Positions 9,388-18,889 of a stretch of 64,000 nt of DNA are shown here, one piece after another (position 1 is the first letter of the stretch; each line of letters starts with the position of its first letter). The stretch comes from Pseudomonas tructae (GTDB lineage Bacteria; Pseudomonadota; Gammaproteobacteria; Pseudomonadales; Pseudomonadaceae), in contig NZ_CP035952.1 of the NCBI RefSeq assembly GCF_004214895.1, positions 124,001 through 188,000 on the forward strand, given 5' to 3'. A program made the position numbers and the translations under genes. The notes below the pieces were generated by a model, which was given only the letters and a program-made list of their open reading frames with translations, ran no database searches and was not told where the DNA came from.

Positions 9388-9633
9388 ATGTCGTTTACCC
9401 CCGAACTGATTGCCGAGCTGGAAGTCCTTGCCTTGTTCAACCTGGATAGCAGCCAGGAAGGCATCAAGGTGCACAACACTGCCTCCAAGGAGGTTATCGC
9501 TGCCGCGCAGCGCCTGTACGCTAAAAAGCTGACCGACCAGCCCGATGGCGGCTACCTGACCCAACTGGGACATGATGCCGCCGAAAACGTGCAGCAGCTG
9601 CTGACCATCCTGAAAGTCGCTCAACCTGCCTGA
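9388..9633 (+). CDS. TIGR02647-family small protein
   Basis: An 81-residue protein resembling the TIGR02647 family, short gammaproteobacterial proteins of about 80 residues sometimes labelled DNA-binding on weak evidence. It begins MSFTPELIAELEVLALFNLDS and contains the IKVHNTAS and GYLTQLGHDAAENVQQL segments. It has no transmembrane region and looks wholly helical. A GTCGGAG element precedes the start. A REP palindrome begins 9 bp after the stop. The function is unknown. Confidence 0.75.
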   Translation: MSFTPELIAELEVLALFNLDSSQEGIKVHNTASKEVIAAAQRLYAKKLTDQPDGGYLTQLGHDAAENVQQLLTILKVAQPA

Positions 9634-9641
9634 TAACAGCA

Positions 9642-9696
9642 ATCGCGGGGCAAGCCCGCTCCTACCGACCGGGTGGGAGCGGGCTTGCCCCGCGAT
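9642..9696. repeat. REP palindrome (copy 1)
   Basis: Inverted pair of the Pseudomonas REP unit: ATCGCGGGGCAAGCCCGCTC on the left and its complement ending CCCCGCGAT on the right, around a short spacer. It lies between the TIGR02647-type gene and cyaA, outside any coding region. Confidence 0.9.
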
Positions 9697-9782
9697 GCGT
9701 TCAGCGCTAATAAAATGGCGTCATAAATCCAAATACCCCTTAAACTCGCCATTGCTCCCCAGACGGCCGGTTTTAGCTCGCC

Positions 9783-12629
9783 ATGAACCACCCCCACGAA
9801 ATTCGTCCCGACCTCGACCAGGGCATTGACCGCAAAGTGCTCAGCCAGCTGCGCCAACGTTTCCTGACACTCAACCAGGGGCGCCTGGGGCGCGCCATGG
9901 ACGGGCTATCAAGCCGTCAACAGCAAGTGATGGCCTTGCTGCCGCTGTTTTTCCACGTCAATCATCCGCTGCTGCCCGGCTATGTCTCCGGCAATACACC
10001 AGCGGGCGTAGCTAATTTCGAGCCCGATAGCCACGTGCTGGCCGAAGCCCAGCGCCTGACCCGTTCGTTTGCCTACAAAGCCCGGCGTGGCAACCCACCG
10101 CAGCCGATTCACGGCCTGTACCTGATGGGTAGCCTCGGCACCCTGGCCCAGGCCGAGCAAAGCGATATGGATGTCTGGGTCTGCCACGCCGCGGACCTGA
10201 GCGAAAGTGAACTGGCAGAGCTGCGCAAGAAATGCCTGCTGCTGGAAGCCTGGGCCGCCAGCCAGGGCGCCGAAGCTCATCTGTTTCTGATCGAACCACA
10301 AAGCTTCGTGCAGGGTGAACGCGACGGCCAGCTCAGCTCCGATGACTGCGGCACCACTCAGCACTACTTGCTGCTCGATGAGTTCTACCGCACCGCCATC
10401 TGGCTGGCCGGGCGCACACCCCTGTGGTGGCTGGTGCCGGTGTACGAAGAGCCCCGGTACCGGGAATACACCCAAACGCTGCTGTCCAAGCGTTTCGTGC
10501 GCGGCGAAGACAACCTCGACCTTGGCCACCTGGCGCATATCCCCCCTGGCGAGTTTGTCGGCGCCGGGCTCTGGCAGTTGTACAAGGGCATCGAGTCACC
10601 CTACAAGTCGGTGCTCAAGCTACTGCTGACCGAGGTCTATGCCAGTGAACACCCGCAGGTGCAGTGCCTGAGCCTGCAGTTCAAGCAGGCGGTGTTTGCC
10701 AACCGCCTGGACCTTAACGAGCTCGATCCTTACATGATGGTCTATCGGCGTATCGAGCAGTACCTGCAAGGCCGTGGCGAACACCAGCGGCTGGAGTTGG
10801 TGCGGCGCAGCCTATACCTGAAAGTGAACAAAAAGCTCAGCGGCCTGGCCCGCCAGCGCAGCAGCAGTTGGCAACGCGACCTGCTGCAGCGCCTGAGCCG
10901 GGAGTGGGGCTGGGACGAGCGCCAACTGGCGCTGCTCGACAGCCGCAGTCAGTGGAAGGTCCGCCAGGTCGCGCTTGAGCGCCGCGAGCTGGTAGCGGAG
11001 CTGAACTACAGTTACCGCTTCCTCTGCCAGTTTGCCCGCAGCCAGAACGCCACCAGCCGCATCGACCAACGCGACCTCAGCGTGCTTGGCCGACGCCTGT
11101 ACGCCGCCTTCGAACGACGCGCCGGCAAGGTCGAGTTCATCAATCCGGGGATTGCCCCGGATCTGGCCGAAGACACCCTGACCCTGGTCCAGTCGCCTAA
11201 CCGCAAGGATCCCGGGCAAACCCACTGGGGCCTGTACAACGGTAACCTGGGAGCGCACGAGTGGGAGCATTTCGCCCCGATCAAGCGCTGCCGGGAACTG
11301 CTCGAACTGCTGACCTGGGCCCACCGCAATGGCGTGATCGACAGCAGCACGCGCCTGGCCCTGCATCCGGGCAGCAGCGACTTGAGCGAGTACGAACTGT
11401 TCAACCTGCTTGGCAGCCTGCAACAGAGCGTTGCCCTGCCCTTGTCGGTGGTCAGCGAACAGCGCCTGCTGCAGCCGAGCGTGGCAGACGAGGCCCTGTT
11501 GCTGGTCAATGTCGGCGTCGACCCGCTGCAACACCATCGCGACCTGAACATCCTGATGACCACCGAGCGCACCGACTCCCTGAGCTATGCCGGGGTGCGG
11601 GAAAACCTGGTATTGACTCTCGACCAGGTCACGCTCAATAGCTGGAACGAGGTCCAGGTGCATCGCTACGATGGCGAACATGCCCTGCTGCGCTGCCTGC
11701 GCGATTACCTCAATAGCCACGGCACTGGCCACACGCCCAGGCTGCGGGTGCGCTGCTTCTGCCACAACCGTGCCCAGGCCATCGCCGTGCGGGTCGAAGA
11801 GGTGTTCGCTACCACCCAGGCGCTGCTGGCGCAGAACCTCAACCACCGTTACTTGTTGCAGGTTGAGCAACACACCCATGTGCTGGAACTGCAGGCCGGC
11901 GCCGTGAACCTGGTTACCCTCGACGATCAGGAAGCGATGCTGCGCTACCTCGGTGAAGAACGCAGCGATTACAGCCCTCTGCACCTGGACGCCAACGCCC
12001 TGCAGGAGCTGGACCTGGCCCAGGTACTGCCCCTGGGCCAACCGCAATGCATCCAGCTGTTCTATCGAATGCAGGACGCCTGGGCGGACGTTTACGTGCT
12101 GGATGAGCACAACGCGTTCTGGCAACAACGCCTGCCGTTCCACGACGAAAGCAGCCTGTTGCTGCCGTTGCAGCGCTTTTTGCAATCGATGGTGTTTCGC
12201 CGCGAAGCGCGCCTGCCGCTGGACAGCCTGCAGGCCCAGGGATCACTGGATATTCTTTATTACCAATTGTTGCCCTCAGGCCCTGGCAAGGTCCGTCAGG
12301 TGGAAACCCGCCAGGTCGAGGTCAGGGCCATCGACCGACCGTACTACGAAGTGCAGGCGATTTTGCAGGCAGGCGCCAGCGACGACGTACAAGTGACGCT
12401 GTACTGCAATCAGCGCGAGTTTTCCCAGCTTGAGCATGGCGACCAGCTGTATGCGGTGGTCGCCCGCGAGATCATCGAGCAGCGCCGTGAGGCCGAACGC
12501 TACCGCTGCTACATCACCGACCTGGACCTGTCCGGCCTGCTGGCCGACGGCCTGGGCTCGAGCATCCTCTACCTGCGTTACAAGGGCGAACTGGAGCGGG
12601 CGCTCAACGAGGCCCTGGCGCAGGTTTGA
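9783..12629 (+). CDS. cyaA: Class I adenylate cyclase
   Basis: Makes cyclic AMP from ATP in the cytoplasm; in Pseudomonas the cAMP acts mainly through Vfr/Crp-type regulators. The 948-residue length and the layout match class I (enterobacterial-type) cyclases. The N-terminal catalytic half contains the nucleotidyltransferase-like motif GLYLMGSLGTLAQAEQSDMDVWVCH (GS...SDMD metal-binding carboxylates, about 115-138), followed by a large C-terminal regulatory half. The start at 9783 is the first ATG in the frame. Unlike the enterobacterial enzyme I see no obvious C-terminal phospho-histidine region that would prove PTS control. It stands alone, convergent with rnk. Confidence 0.96.
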   Translation: MNHPHEIRPDLDQGIDRKVLSQLRQRFLTLNQGRLGRAMDGLSSRQQQVMALLPLFFHVNHPLLPGYVSGNTPAGVANFEPDSHVLAEAQRLTRSFAYKARRGNPPQPIHGLYLMGSLGTLAQAEQSDMDVWVCHAADLSESELAELRKKCLLLEAWAASQGAEAHLFLIEPQSFVQGERDGQLSSDDCGTTQHYLLLDEFYRTAIWLAGRTPLWWLVPVYEEPRYREYTQTLLSKRFVRGEDNLDLGHLAHIPPGEFVGAGLWQLYKGIESPYKSVLKLLLTEVYASEHPQVQCLSLQFKQAVFANRLDLNELDPYMMVYRRIEQYLQGRGEHQRLELVRRSLYLKVNKKLSGLARQRSSSWQRDLLQRLSREWGWDERQLALLDSRSQWKVRQVALERRELVAELNYSYRFLCQFARSQNATSRIDQRDLSVLGRRLYAAFERRAGKVEFINPGIAPDLAEDTLTLVQSPNRKDPGQTHWGLYNGNLGAHEWEHFAPIKRCRELLELLTWAHRNGVIDSSTRLALHPGSSDLSEYELFNLLGSLQQSVALPLSVVSEQRLLQPSVADEALLLVNVGVDPLQHHRDLNILMTTERTDSLSYAGVRENLVLTLDQVTLNSWNEVQVHRYDGEHALLRCLRDYLNSHGTGHTPRLRVRCFCHNRAQAIAVRVEEVFATTQALLAQNLNHRYLLQVEQHTHVLELQAGAVNLVTLDDQEAMLRYLGEERSDYSPLHLDANALQELDLAQVLPLGQPQCIQLFYRMQDAWADVYVLDEHNAFWQQRLPFHDESSLLLPLQRFLQSMVFRREARLPLDSLQAQGSLDILYYQLLPSGPGKVRQVETRQVEVRAIDRPYYEVQAILQAGASDDVQVTLYCNQREFSQLEHGDQLYAVVAREIIEQRREAERYRCYITDLDLSGLLADGLGSSILYLRYKGELERALNEALAQV

Positions 12630-12632
12630 GGC

Positions 12633-13052
12633 TCAGAGGTCGAAGTCGCCTGCCGCTTCCGGCTGGTATTCGACTTCGAGCAGTTTCAGCTTGAGGGTCT
12701 TGCCGCCCGGGGCCGGCCAGTCGATCTGCTCGCCTACCGAAAGGCCCAGCAGCGCGCTGCCGATCGGCGCAAGGATGGAGATCTTGCCTGCATCAGCGTT
12801 GGCATCTTTGGGATAGACCAGGGTCAGGTGGTAGTCCTTGCCACTGGCTTCTTCGCGGCAATGAACCCGGGAGTTCATGGTCACGACACCGGCCGGAACT
12901 TCCTCGTGACTGACCTGTTCGGCGCGGTCCAGCTCGTCCTGCAGGGCGAGCACACCCGGCGAATCCTGCGTCTTCTCGTCGAGGCTGTCGATCAGCCGCT
13001 CCAGACGTTGTACGTCCAATCGGGTGACGATAATGGAAGGCTTGGTGCTCAT
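12633..13052 (-). CDS. rnk: Rnk, nucleoside diphosphate kinase regulator (GreA/B C-terminal fold)
   Basis: Rnk belongs to the transcription-factor GreA/GreB superfamily but lacks the long coiled coil. It binds RNA polymerase and was named for raising nucleoside diphosphate kinase levels. The 139-residue protein starts at 13052 (MSTKPSIIVTRLDVQRLERL), with AAGGAGT about 10 bp upstream. It has a short helical hairpin at about 10-45 and the C-terminal FKBP-like domain, including DANADAGKISILAPIGSALLGLSVGEQIDWP. The longer ORF from 13103 runs into the upstream terminator. Its stop lies 3 bp from that of the convergent cyaA. Confidence 0.93.
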   Translation of the reverse strand: MSTKPSIIVTRLDVQRLERLIDSLDEKTQDSPGVLALQDELDRAEQVSHEEVPAGVVTMNSRVHCREEASGKDYHLTLVYPKDANADAGKISILAPIGSALLGLSVGEQIDWPAPGGKTLKLKLLEVEYQPEAAGDFDL

Positions 13053-13090
13053 GATCCGGTCAGACTCCTTTTTCTGGGCGATATAAAGCA

Positions 13091-13114
13091 AAACCCCGCC
13101 CAAGGGCGGGGTTT
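13091..13114 (-). terminator. Intrinsic terminator after cyaY-DUF1289
   Basis: An 11-bp perfect stem (AAACCCCGCCC at 13091-13101 pairing with 13104-13114) with a 2-base spacer, followed on the minus strand by a T-rich run. It sits between the DUF1289 gene and rnk, so it should end the cyaY transcript before the rnk promoter. Confidence 0.8.
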
Positions 13115-13185
13115 GCAGGCATTCGGCTCAGCCGAAACAGCTTTGACACTACCACAGCCAAGTAAATACACAATACCCGCAGGGT

Positions 13186-13407
13186 CTATGCCAACCCGGC
13201 CAGCTGTCGTCGCGCCAGCGCCTCGCGGCAGATCTGCCGGCGCTGCTCATCGTCAGCCGCGCGCCACTGGCGAATGTCCTCGACATGGCGGTAACAGCCA
13301 ATGCAGACCTTGTGCTCATCCAGCCGGCAGGTGCTGATGCAGGGCGACGGCACTGCCGGGCTGACATTGCTGTAGAGCGGCTTGGCCGGCTTGGCTGGGC
13401 TGCTCAT
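13186..13407 (-). CDS. DUF1289 small cysteine protein
   Basis: A 73-residue protein with the DUF1289 signature: PCISTCRLDEHKVCIGCYR, four cysteines spaced CX3C...CX2C (about residues 23-41) that look suited to binding a metal ion, followed by an arginine-rich helix (EIRQW-type, RRQICREALARRQ). The function of the family is unknown. Its ATG overlaps the cyaY stop by one base (TGATG at 13405-13409), so it is translationally coupled to the frataxin gene. That invites, but does not prove, a link to iron or Fe-S metabolism. Confidence 0.85.
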   Translation of the reverse strand: MSSPAKPAKPLYSNVSPAVPSPCISTCRLDEHKVCIGCYRHVEDIRQWRAADDEQRRQICREALARRQLAGLA

Positions 13408-13739
13408 CAGATTTCGTCGAAATCGAGCTTTTCACCGACCCGCTCCCAGACGATGCGCTCGAGCATCTCACCCAGCAGTTCTTCGGTTTTTTCGCAGGTC
13501 CACTTGCCGTTCTGCTCGTCGTAGTCGAAGTGAAAGCCACCGGACTTGTCGGCCAGCCACAGCTGACGCAGCGGCTCCTGACGGCTGAAGATCAGCTGGC
13601 TGCCGTTGTCGAACTTGATGGTCAGGACCCCTGCCGAGTTCTCCATGTCCAGGTCCAGGTCAGTCTCGTCGAACAGGTCTTCCAGGGCCTGTTGGGTCGC
13701 GTCGACCAGGTCGTGAAAACGCGCTTCGGTCAAACTCAT
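13407..13739 (-). CDS. cyaY: Frataxin-like iron-binding protein CyaY
   Basis: CyaY is a bacterial frataxin that binds iron and modulates Fe-S cluster assembly on IscS/IscU. The 110-residue protein begins MSLTEARFHDLVDATQQALE and has the expected acidic first helix (EDLFDETDLDLDMENS), beta strands with LTIKFDNGSQLIFSRQEPLRQLWLA, and the GGFHFDYD segment. The true start is the ATG at 13739. The frame happens to stay open far upstream, antisense to lysA, but that part is not a gene. It is followed immediately by the DUF1289 gene and divergent from lptM. Confidence 0.95.
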   Translation of the reverse strand: MSLTEARFHDLVDATQQALEDLFDETDLDLDMENSAGVLTIKFDNGSQLIFSRQEPLRQLWLADKSGGFHFDYDEQNGKWTCEKTEELLGEMLERIVWERVGEKLDFDEI

Positions 13740-13934
13740 TGCAAGAACCTCAAAAATGTCTGCACACACGCAAGCCGGGCAAGATACGAGCGCGGCGCGC
13801 CGAATGCAAAGGATACCGACCTGCGTCATCAGGCGCAGCCACCCCCCCGCCCGACGGCGGGCTGCCCACATAGGCAAGGGGCCGGGCGCTCGGTATACTC
13901 GGGCGCAATACTGCTTATTACAAAGGATTACGCC

Positions 13935-14072
13935 ATGAAGCGCCTGATCTCCACCCTCGCGGCGCTCGTCGCGGTTGCCTGCCTCGTTTCCGCCTGCGGC
14001 CAGAAAGGCCCGCTGTACCTGCCTGACGACAGCAAAGACGGTAAAAAGTCGCAATCGCACCAGCACCAGTAA
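13935..14072 (+). CDS. lptM: LptM/YifL-type small lipoprotein (LppL)
   Basis: A 45-residue lipoprotein matching LptM (YifL/LppL), which in E. coli helps mature the LptDE lipopolysaccharide translocon in the outer membrane. The start at 13935 follows AAAGGA. The signal peptide is MKRLISTLAALVAVACLVSA with lipobox LVSAC, giving lipidated Cys21. The mature part opens with the family hallmark GQKGPLYLP and ends in a polar histidine-rich tail. It lies 9 bp upstream of lysA, the conserved lptM-lysA-dapF order of gammaproteobacteria. Confidence 0.92.
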   Translation: MKRLISTLAALVAVACLVSACGQKGPLYLPDDSKDGKKSQSHQHQ

Positions 14073-14081
14073 GGGTAACCC

Positions 14082-15329
14082 ATGGACGCTTTCAACTACC
14101 GCGACGGCGAGCTGTTCGCGGAAGGCGTGGCCCTGTCGGCCATCGCCGAACGTTTCGGCACGCCGACCTACGTTTACTCGCGCGCCCACATCGAGGCCCA
14201 GTACCGCAGCTATGCCGATGCCCTGGAGGGTGTTTCGCACCTGGTGTGCTTCGCCGTCAAGGCCAACTCCAACCTCGGTGTGCTGAACCTGCTGGCCCGC
14301 TTGGGCGCAGGTTTCGACATCGTCTCCGGCGGTGAGCTGGAGCGTGTGCTGGCCGCGGGTGGACGCGCCGACCGCGTGGTGTTCTCTGGCGTCGGCAAGA
14401 CCCGCGAAGACATGCGCCGCGCCCTGGAAGTCGGCGTGCACTGCTTCAACGTCGAATCCACTGACGAGCTCGAACGCCTGCAGGTCGTGGCTGCCGAAAT
14501 GGGCGTTCGCGCGCCGGTTTCGCTGCGGGTCAACCCGGATGTCGATGCCGGTACCCACCCGTATATCTCCACGGGCCTGAAAGAAAACAAGTTCGGTATC
14601 GCCATCGCCGATGCCGAAGAGGTGTACATCCGCGCCGCGCAGTTGCCGAACCTGGAAGTGGTCGGTGTCGACTGCCATATCGGCTCGCAACTGACCACCC
14701 TGGACCCCTTCCTCGATGCCCTCGACCGCCTGCTGGCGCTGGTCGACCGCCTCGGCGACTGCGGCATCCTCCTGCGCCACCTGGACCTGGGTGGCGGCGT
14801 CGGCGTGCGCTATCGCGACGAAGAGCCGCCGCTGGCTGCCGACTACATCAAAGCCATCCGCGAGCGCGTCGGTGATCGCGACCTGGCCCTGGTGTTCGAG
14901 CCGGGCCGCTACATCGTTGCCAACGCCGGCGTGCTGCTGACCCAGGTCGAGTACCTCAAGCACACCGAGTACAAGGACTTCGCCATCGTCGATGCGGCGA
15001 TGAACGACCTGATCCGCCCGGCCCTGTACCAGGCCTGGATGAACGTCACCGCGGTACAGCCGCGTGCCGGTGAAGGCCGTACCTACGACATCGTCGGGCC
15101 GATCTGCGAAACCGGCGACTTCCTCGCCAAGGAGCGGACCCTGAACCTGGCCGAAGGCGACTTGTTGGCGGTGCATTCCGCGGGCGCCTATGGTTTTGTC
15201 ATGAGTTCGAACTACAACACCCGTGGTCGTTGTGCCGAAGTACTGGTCGATGGTGACCAGGCCTTCGAAGTGCGTCGTCGCGAAACCGTGGCCGAGTTGT
15301 TCGCCGGCGAAAGCCTGCTGCCGGAGTAA
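14082..15329 (+). CDS. lysA: Diaminopimelate decarboxylase
   Basis: PLP-dependent cytoplasmic enzyme converting meso-diaminopimelate to L-lysine, the last step of lysine synthesis. The 415-residue product has the alanine-racemase-like barrel with the PLP lysine Lys60 in CFAVKANSN, the HIGSQL motif, the glycine-rich phosphate loop [11 protein letters not shown], and the second-domain active-site cysteine in [11 protein letters not shown]. Standard length. It lies between lptM (9 bp gap) and dapF (4 bp gap), so the three are certainly one transcript. It is the biosynthetic counterpart of the lysine-degrading genes near 25-30 kb. Confidence 0.98.
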   Translation: MDAFNYRDGELFAEGVALSAIAERFGTPTYVYSRAHIEAQYRSYADALEGVSHLVCFAVKANSNLGVLNLLARLGAGFDIVSGGELERVLAAGGRADRVVFSGVGKTREDMRRALEVGVHCFNVESTDELERLQVVAAEMGVRAPVSLRVNPDVDAGTHPYISTGLKENKFGIAIADAEEVYIRAAQLPNLEVVGVDCHIGSQLTTLDPFLDALDRLLALVDRLGDCGILLRHLDLGGGVGVRYRDEEPPLAADYIKAIRERVGDRDLALVFEPGRYIVANAGVLLTQVEYLKHTEYKDFAIVDAAMNDLIRPALYQAWMNVTAVQPRAGEGRTYDIVGPICETGDFLAKERTLNLAEGDLLAVHSAGAYGFVMSSNYNTRGRCAEVLVDGDQAFEVRRRETVAELFAGESLLPE

Positions 15330-15333
15330 ACCC

Positions 15334-16164
15334 ATGCTGCTGCGTTTTACCAAGATGCATGGGCTGGGCAACGACTTCATGGTCCTCGACCTGGTCAGCC
15401 AGCATGCGCACATTCTGCCCAAGCACGCCAAGCAATGGGGTGATCGCCACACAGGTGTCGGCTTTGACCAGTTGCTGATCGTCGAGGCACCGAGCAATCC
15501 GGAAGTGGATTTCCGCTACCGGATCTTCAATGCCGACGGCTCCGAGGTCGAACAGTGCGGCAACGGCGCACGCTGCTTCGCGCGTTTCGTACTGGACAAA
15601 CGCCTGACTGCGAAAAAACGCATCCGCGTCGAAACCAAGGGCGGCATCATCGAGCTGGACGTGCGCAACGACGGGCAGATCAGCGTCGACATGGGCCCGC
15701 CGCGGCTAGCGCCTGAGCAGATTCCGTTCGACGCACCGACCCAGGCCCTGAGCTACCCGCTCGAGGTTGCCGGACGCTCGGTGGAACTGGCTGCGGTGTC
15801 CATGGGCAACCCCCACGCAGTGCTGCGCGTCACCGACATCAATGCCGCCCCGGTGCACGAACTGGGCCCGCAGATCGAACATCACCCGCGCTTCGCGCAG
15901 CGGGTCAATGTCGGTTTCATCCAGGTCATCGACCGTCACCGTGCGCAACTGCGGGTGTGGGAACGTGGTGCGGGCGAAACCCAGGCCTGTGGTACCGGGG
16001 CCTGCGCTGCGGCCGTGGCCGCGATCAGCCAGGGCTGGATGGACTCGCCATTGTTGATCGACCTGCCGGGTGGGCGCCTGTCCATCGAATGGGCAGGCCC
16101 GGGCACCCCGGTGCTGATGACCGGCCCCGCCGTACGCGTGTTTGAAGGACAGGTTCGTCTATGA
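15334..16164 (+). CDS. dapF: Diaminopimelate epimerase
   Basis: Cofactor-independent epimerase converting LL- to meso-diaminopimelate for lysine and peptidoglycan. The 276-residue protein starts at 15334 ([15 protein letters not shown], the family N-terminus); the in-frame upstream extension lies inside lysA. The two catalytic cysteines are visible: Cys75 in EQCGNGARC and Cys219 in [10 protein letters not shown]. It follows lysA by 4 bp and precedes the DUF484 gene, in the usual lysA-dapF-DUF484-xerC order. Confidence 0.98.
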   Translation: MLLRFTKMHGLGNDFMVLDLVSQHAHILPKHAKQWGDRHTGVGFDQLLIVEAPSNPEVDFRYRIFNADGSEVEQCGNGARCFARFVLDKRLTAKKRIRVETKGGIIELDVRNDGQISVDMGPPRLAPEQIPFDAPTQALSYPLEVAGRSVELAAVSMGNPHAVLRVTDINAAPVHELGPQIEHHPRFAQRVNVGFIQVIDRHRAQLRVWERGAGETQACGTGACAAAVAAISQGWMDSPLLIDLPGGRLSIEWAGPGTPVLMTGPAVRVFEGQVRL

Positions 16165-16177
16165 GTGAGTGCCAGCC

Positions 16178-16915
16178 ATGACCGATCAGCCCCAGGCCCC
16201 CGCCGAACAGCCCAACGACCTTAGCGCCGAGGGCTCGACGCCCACCCTCGGGGCTGAGGCCGTGGTTGCCTACCTGCGCGACAACCCGACGTTTTTCGCT
16301 GAGCACGACGAGTTGCTCAGCGAGCTGCACATCCCCCATCAGCGTGGCGATAGCGTGTCGCTGGTGGAACGTCAGCTCAAGCTGCTGCGCGACCGCAACA
16401 TCGAAATGCGCCACCGCCTTTCGCAACTGATGGACGTGGCCCGCGACAACGATCGGCTGTTCGACAAGACCCGTCGGTTGATCCTTGACCTGCTCGATGC
16501 CGACAGCCTGGAAAGCGTGGTCATGGCGGTCGAAGACAGCTTGCGCCAGGAGTTCAAGGTGCCCTTTGTCAGCCTGATCCTGTTCGGTGAAACCGCCGCA
16601 CCGGTCGGCCGCTGGGTCAACAGCTCTGACGCCCAGCAAGCCATTGGTGGCCTGTTGTGTGCCGGCAAGACCGTCAGCGGCAACCTGCGCGACCATGAGC
16701 TGGACTTCCTGTTCGGCGAAGAGCAGCGCAAGGAAGTCGGCTCCAGCGCCGTCGCCACCCTCAACCATCAAGGCCTGCATGGCGTGCTGGCCATCGCCAG
16801 CCGCGATCCGCAGCACTACAAGAGTACGGTCGGCACCCTGTTCCTGAGCTACATCGCCGAAGTGCTGGGCCGGGTCGTCCCGCGCCATACCCAGACCCTG
16901 CGTCCGGTGCGCTGA
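16178..16915 (+). CDS. DUF484 (GAF-like) family protein
   Basis: A 245-residue DUF484 protein. These are distant GAF-fold proteins, nearly always encoded between dapF and xerC in gammaproteobacteria, with no proven role. The N-terminal region carries the family pattern [26 protein letters not shown] (about 24-50), then a helical linker and a GAF-like core ending in [34 protein letters not shown] prefer the ATG at 16178 over the GTG at 16169; neither has a strong ribosome site, and coupling to dapF is likely. Its stop overlaps the xerC start (TGATG at 16913-16917). Confidence 0.85.
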   Translation: MTDQPQAPAEQPNDLSAEGSTPTLGAEAVVAYLRDNPTFFAEHDELLSELHIPHQRGDSVSLVERQLKLLRDRNIEMRHRLSQLMDVARDNDRLFDKTRRLILDLLDADSLESVVMAVEDSLRQEFKVPFVSLILFGETAAPVGRWVNSSDAQQAIGGLLCAGKTVSGNLRDHELDFLFGEEQRKEVGSSAVATLNHQGLHGVLAIASRDPQHYKSTVGTLFLSYIAEVLGRVVPRHTQTLRPVR

Positions 16916-17814
16916 TGGAACGCCAGCTGGAGGCCTTTTGCGCACACCTGCGCAACGAGCGCCAGGTGTCCGAACACACCCAGCTGGCCTATCGACGCGA
17001 CCTTGCGAGCGTCCTGGCGTTCTGCGCCAAGAACGGCATCGACAGCTGGAACGCCCTGCAGATCCAGCACCTGCGCCAACTGATCGCCCGTCAGCATCAC
17101 CAGGGCCAGTCTTCACGCAGCCTCGCCCGCCTGCTCTCGGCGGTGCGTGGTTTCTACCGTTACCTCAACCGCGAAGGCCACTGCAGTCACGATCCGGCCA
17201 ACGGCCTGTCGGCGCCCAAAGGCGAGCGGCGCCTGCCCAAGACCCTTGATACCGACCGCGCCCTGCAGTTGCTTGAAGGCGCGGTTGAAGACGAGTTTCT
17301 GGCCCGCCGCGACCAGGCCATGCTCGAGCTGTTCTACTCTTCCGGCCTGCGCCTGTCGGAGTTGACCAGCCTCAACCTCGAGCAACTCGACCTGCCTGCG
17401 GGCCTGGTGCAGGTGCACGGCAAGGGCAGCAAGACCCGCGTGCTGCCTGTCGGCCGCAAGGCCCGCGAAGCGCTGGAACAATGGCTGCCTCTGCGCGCTG
17501 GCAGTGGCCCGCAGGACGGCGCCGTGTTCGTCAGCCAGCAAGGCCGGCGGCTTGGCCCACGGGCCATTCAGCTGCGGGTACAGGCCGCTGGCGCCCGCGA
17601 GCTGGGCCAGAACCTGCACCCGCACATGTTGCGACACTCCTTCGCCAGCCACCTGCTTGAATCGTCCCAGGACTTGCGCGCGGTGCAAGAGATGCTCGGT
17701 CACGCCGACATCGCCACCACGCAGATCTACACTCACCTGGACTTCCAGCACCTGGCCGCCGTTTATGACAGCGCCCATCCCCGGGCCAAACGCAGTAAGG
17801 GCAGTGACTCATGA
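16915..17814 (+). CDS. xerC: Tyrosine recombinase XerC
   Basis: Site-specific recombinase that, with XerD and FtsK, resolves chromosome dimers at dif. The 299-residue protein has the N-terminal SAM-like DNA-binding domain (1-90) and the catalytic domain with all expected residues: Arg146 (SGLRLSEL), Lys170 (HGKGSKTR), His237 and Arg240 ([14 protein letters not shown]), His263 (LGHADIATT) and nucleophile Tyr272 (QIYTH). It overlaps the DUF484 stop by one base and the following HAD gene by 4 bp, so it belongs to the lysA-dapF operon. In some pseudomonads the gene is called sss and affects root colonisation. Confidence 0.97.
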   Translation: MERQLEAFCAHLRNERQVSEHTQLAYRRDLASVLAFCAKNGIDSWNALQIQHLRQLIARQHHQGQSSRSLARLLSAVRGFYRYLNREGHCSHDPANGLSAPKGERRLPKTLDTDRALQLLEGAVEDEFLARRDQAMLELFYSSGLRLSELTSLNLEQLDLPAGLVQVHGKGSKTRVLPVGRKAREALEQWLPLRAGSGPQDGAVFVSQQGRRLGPRAIQLRVQAAGARELGQNLHPHMLRHSFASHLLESSQDLRAVQEMLGHADIATTQIYTHLDFQHLAAVYDSAHPRAKRSKGSDS

Positions 17815-18506
17815 GCATCAAGCTGATCACCTTCGACCTCGATGACACCCTGTGGGACACCGCGCCGGTGATCGTCAGCGCCGAGACCACCCTGCGCGAC
17901 TGGCTGGCGGCCAATGCGCCAAGCCTGGGCGCGGTACCGGTGGAGCACCTGTACGCCATCCGCGAGCGCCTGGTGCAAGCAGAGCCGGGGCTCAAGCACC
18001 GCATCAGCGCTCTGCGCCGCCGCGTGCTGTTCCATGCCCTGGAAGAGGTCGGTTACAGCGAGAACAAAGCCCGCGAGCTTGCCAACGAAGGCTTCGAAGT
18101 GTTCCTCCACGCCCGCCATCAGATCGACATCTTCCCCGAGGTGCAGCCGGTGCTGGAGATCCTCCGCCACAGCTACACCCTGGGCGTGGTTACCAATGGC
18201 AACGCCGATGTGCGTCGCCTGGGCCTGGCCGATTACTTCAAATTCGCCCTGTGCGCCGAAGACTTAGGCGTCGGCAAACCCGACCCACAGCCCTTCCTCG
18301 AAGCCCTGCGTCAGGGCGAAGTAGAGGCAGGTGCGGCGGTGCATATCGGCGACCACCCTGGCGATGACATCGCAGGCGCCCAGCGCGCCGGCCTGCGGGC
18401 GATCTGGTTCAACCCCCAGGGCAAGGCCTGGGAAGCCGACAGCCGCCCTGACGCGGAGATCCAGCGCCTGTCGCAACTGCCCGAACTGCTTAACAGCTGG
18501 CGTTGA
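17811..18506 (+). CDS. HAD-family hydrolase (YigB-like)
   Basis: A 231-residue haloacid-dehalogenase phosphatase with the four HAD motifs: nucleophile motif [10 protein letters not shown] (about 8-17), motif [10 protein letters not shown], the motif III lysine in [10 protein letters not shown], and motif [19 protein letters not shown]. An alpha-helical cap lies between motifs I and II, the subfamily I layout. It resembles YigB, an FMN phosphatase in E. coli that also lies next to xerC, but substrate specificity cannot be read from sequence. It overlaps xerC by 4 bp and closes the operon before a bidirectional terminator. Confidence 0.88.
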   Translation: MSIKLITFDLDDTLWDTAPVIVSAETTLRDWLAANAPSLGAVPVEHLYAIRERLVQAEPGLKHRISALRRRVLFHALEEVGYSENKARELANEGFEVFLHARHQIDIFPEVQPVLEILRHSYTLGVVTNGNADVRRLGLADYFKFALCAEDLGVGKPDPQPFLEALRQGEVEAGAAVHIGDHPGDDIAGAQRAGLRAIWFNPQGKAWEADSRPDAEIQRLSQLPELLNSWR

Positions 18507-18520
18507 ACCGCAGGCACAAA

Positions 18521-18545
18521 AAAGCCCGCAGCGACGGCGGGCTTT
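18521..18545. terminator. Bidirectional terminator between xerC operon and sutA
   Basis: A perfect 9-bp inverted repeat (AAAGCCCGC at 18521-18529 and GCGGGCTTT at 18537-18545) with A/T runs on both sides, located between the convergent HAD gene and sutA. It can serve both strands. Confidence 0.8.
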
Positions 18546-18562
18546 CTTGCTGACGGGACCAC

Positions 18563-18889
18563 TCAGATAGGGCGGCTACCGTACTTGTTGTCCGGCTTCT
18601 TGGGCGGATCGGCGACCACGTTGGCCTCCACTTCCTGCACCTTGCCACCACGGGAGAGGAACTCTTCCATGGCCTTGGCCAGGGCATCACGCTCTTTTTG
18701 CTTGGCTTCCATGCTCGGCATGTCGTCTACCGAGACTGCCGCAGACTTCGACTTGCCTTTGGCTGCGGGAGCCGGGCTGTCGTCGCCACTGTCATCGGCC
18801 GCATCATCGGCCGCAGCTTCGAGGCCTTCATCGCCTTCGTCTTCATCGCCTACTTCGAGGTCGTCATTTTCCAGATCGTCGTCGCTCAT
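18563..18889 (-). CDS. sutA: SutA, RNA polymerase-binding regulator of slow growth
   Basis: A 108-residue protein matching SutA, described in P. aeruginosa as a small, largely disordered protein that binds RNA polymerase and raises housekeeping transcription during slow growth. The N-terminus is extremely acidic (MSDDDLENDDLEVGDEDEGDEG), there is an alanine-rich disordered stretch, a central helix (MEAKQKERDALAKAMEEFLSRGG), and the conserved tail VVADPPKKPDNKYGSRPI. No ordered enzyme fold. It has a long upstream region (464 bp to amtB). A TATAAC box about 35 bp before the ATG may be its -10. Confidence 0.9.
   Translation of the reverse strand: MSDDDLENDDLEVGDEDEGDEGLEAAADDAADDSGDDSPAPAAKGKSKSAAVSVDDMPSMEAKQKERDALAKAMEEFLSRGGKVQEVEANVVADPPKKPDNKYGSRPI

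Noticed and set aside
13407..15497. A 696-codon open frame on the minus strand across lysA and the start of dapF
   Set aside because: Only its last 110 codons are a gene (cyaY). The rest is antisense to lysA, with the composition expected of the complementary frame of a GC-rich gene and no recognisable domain.
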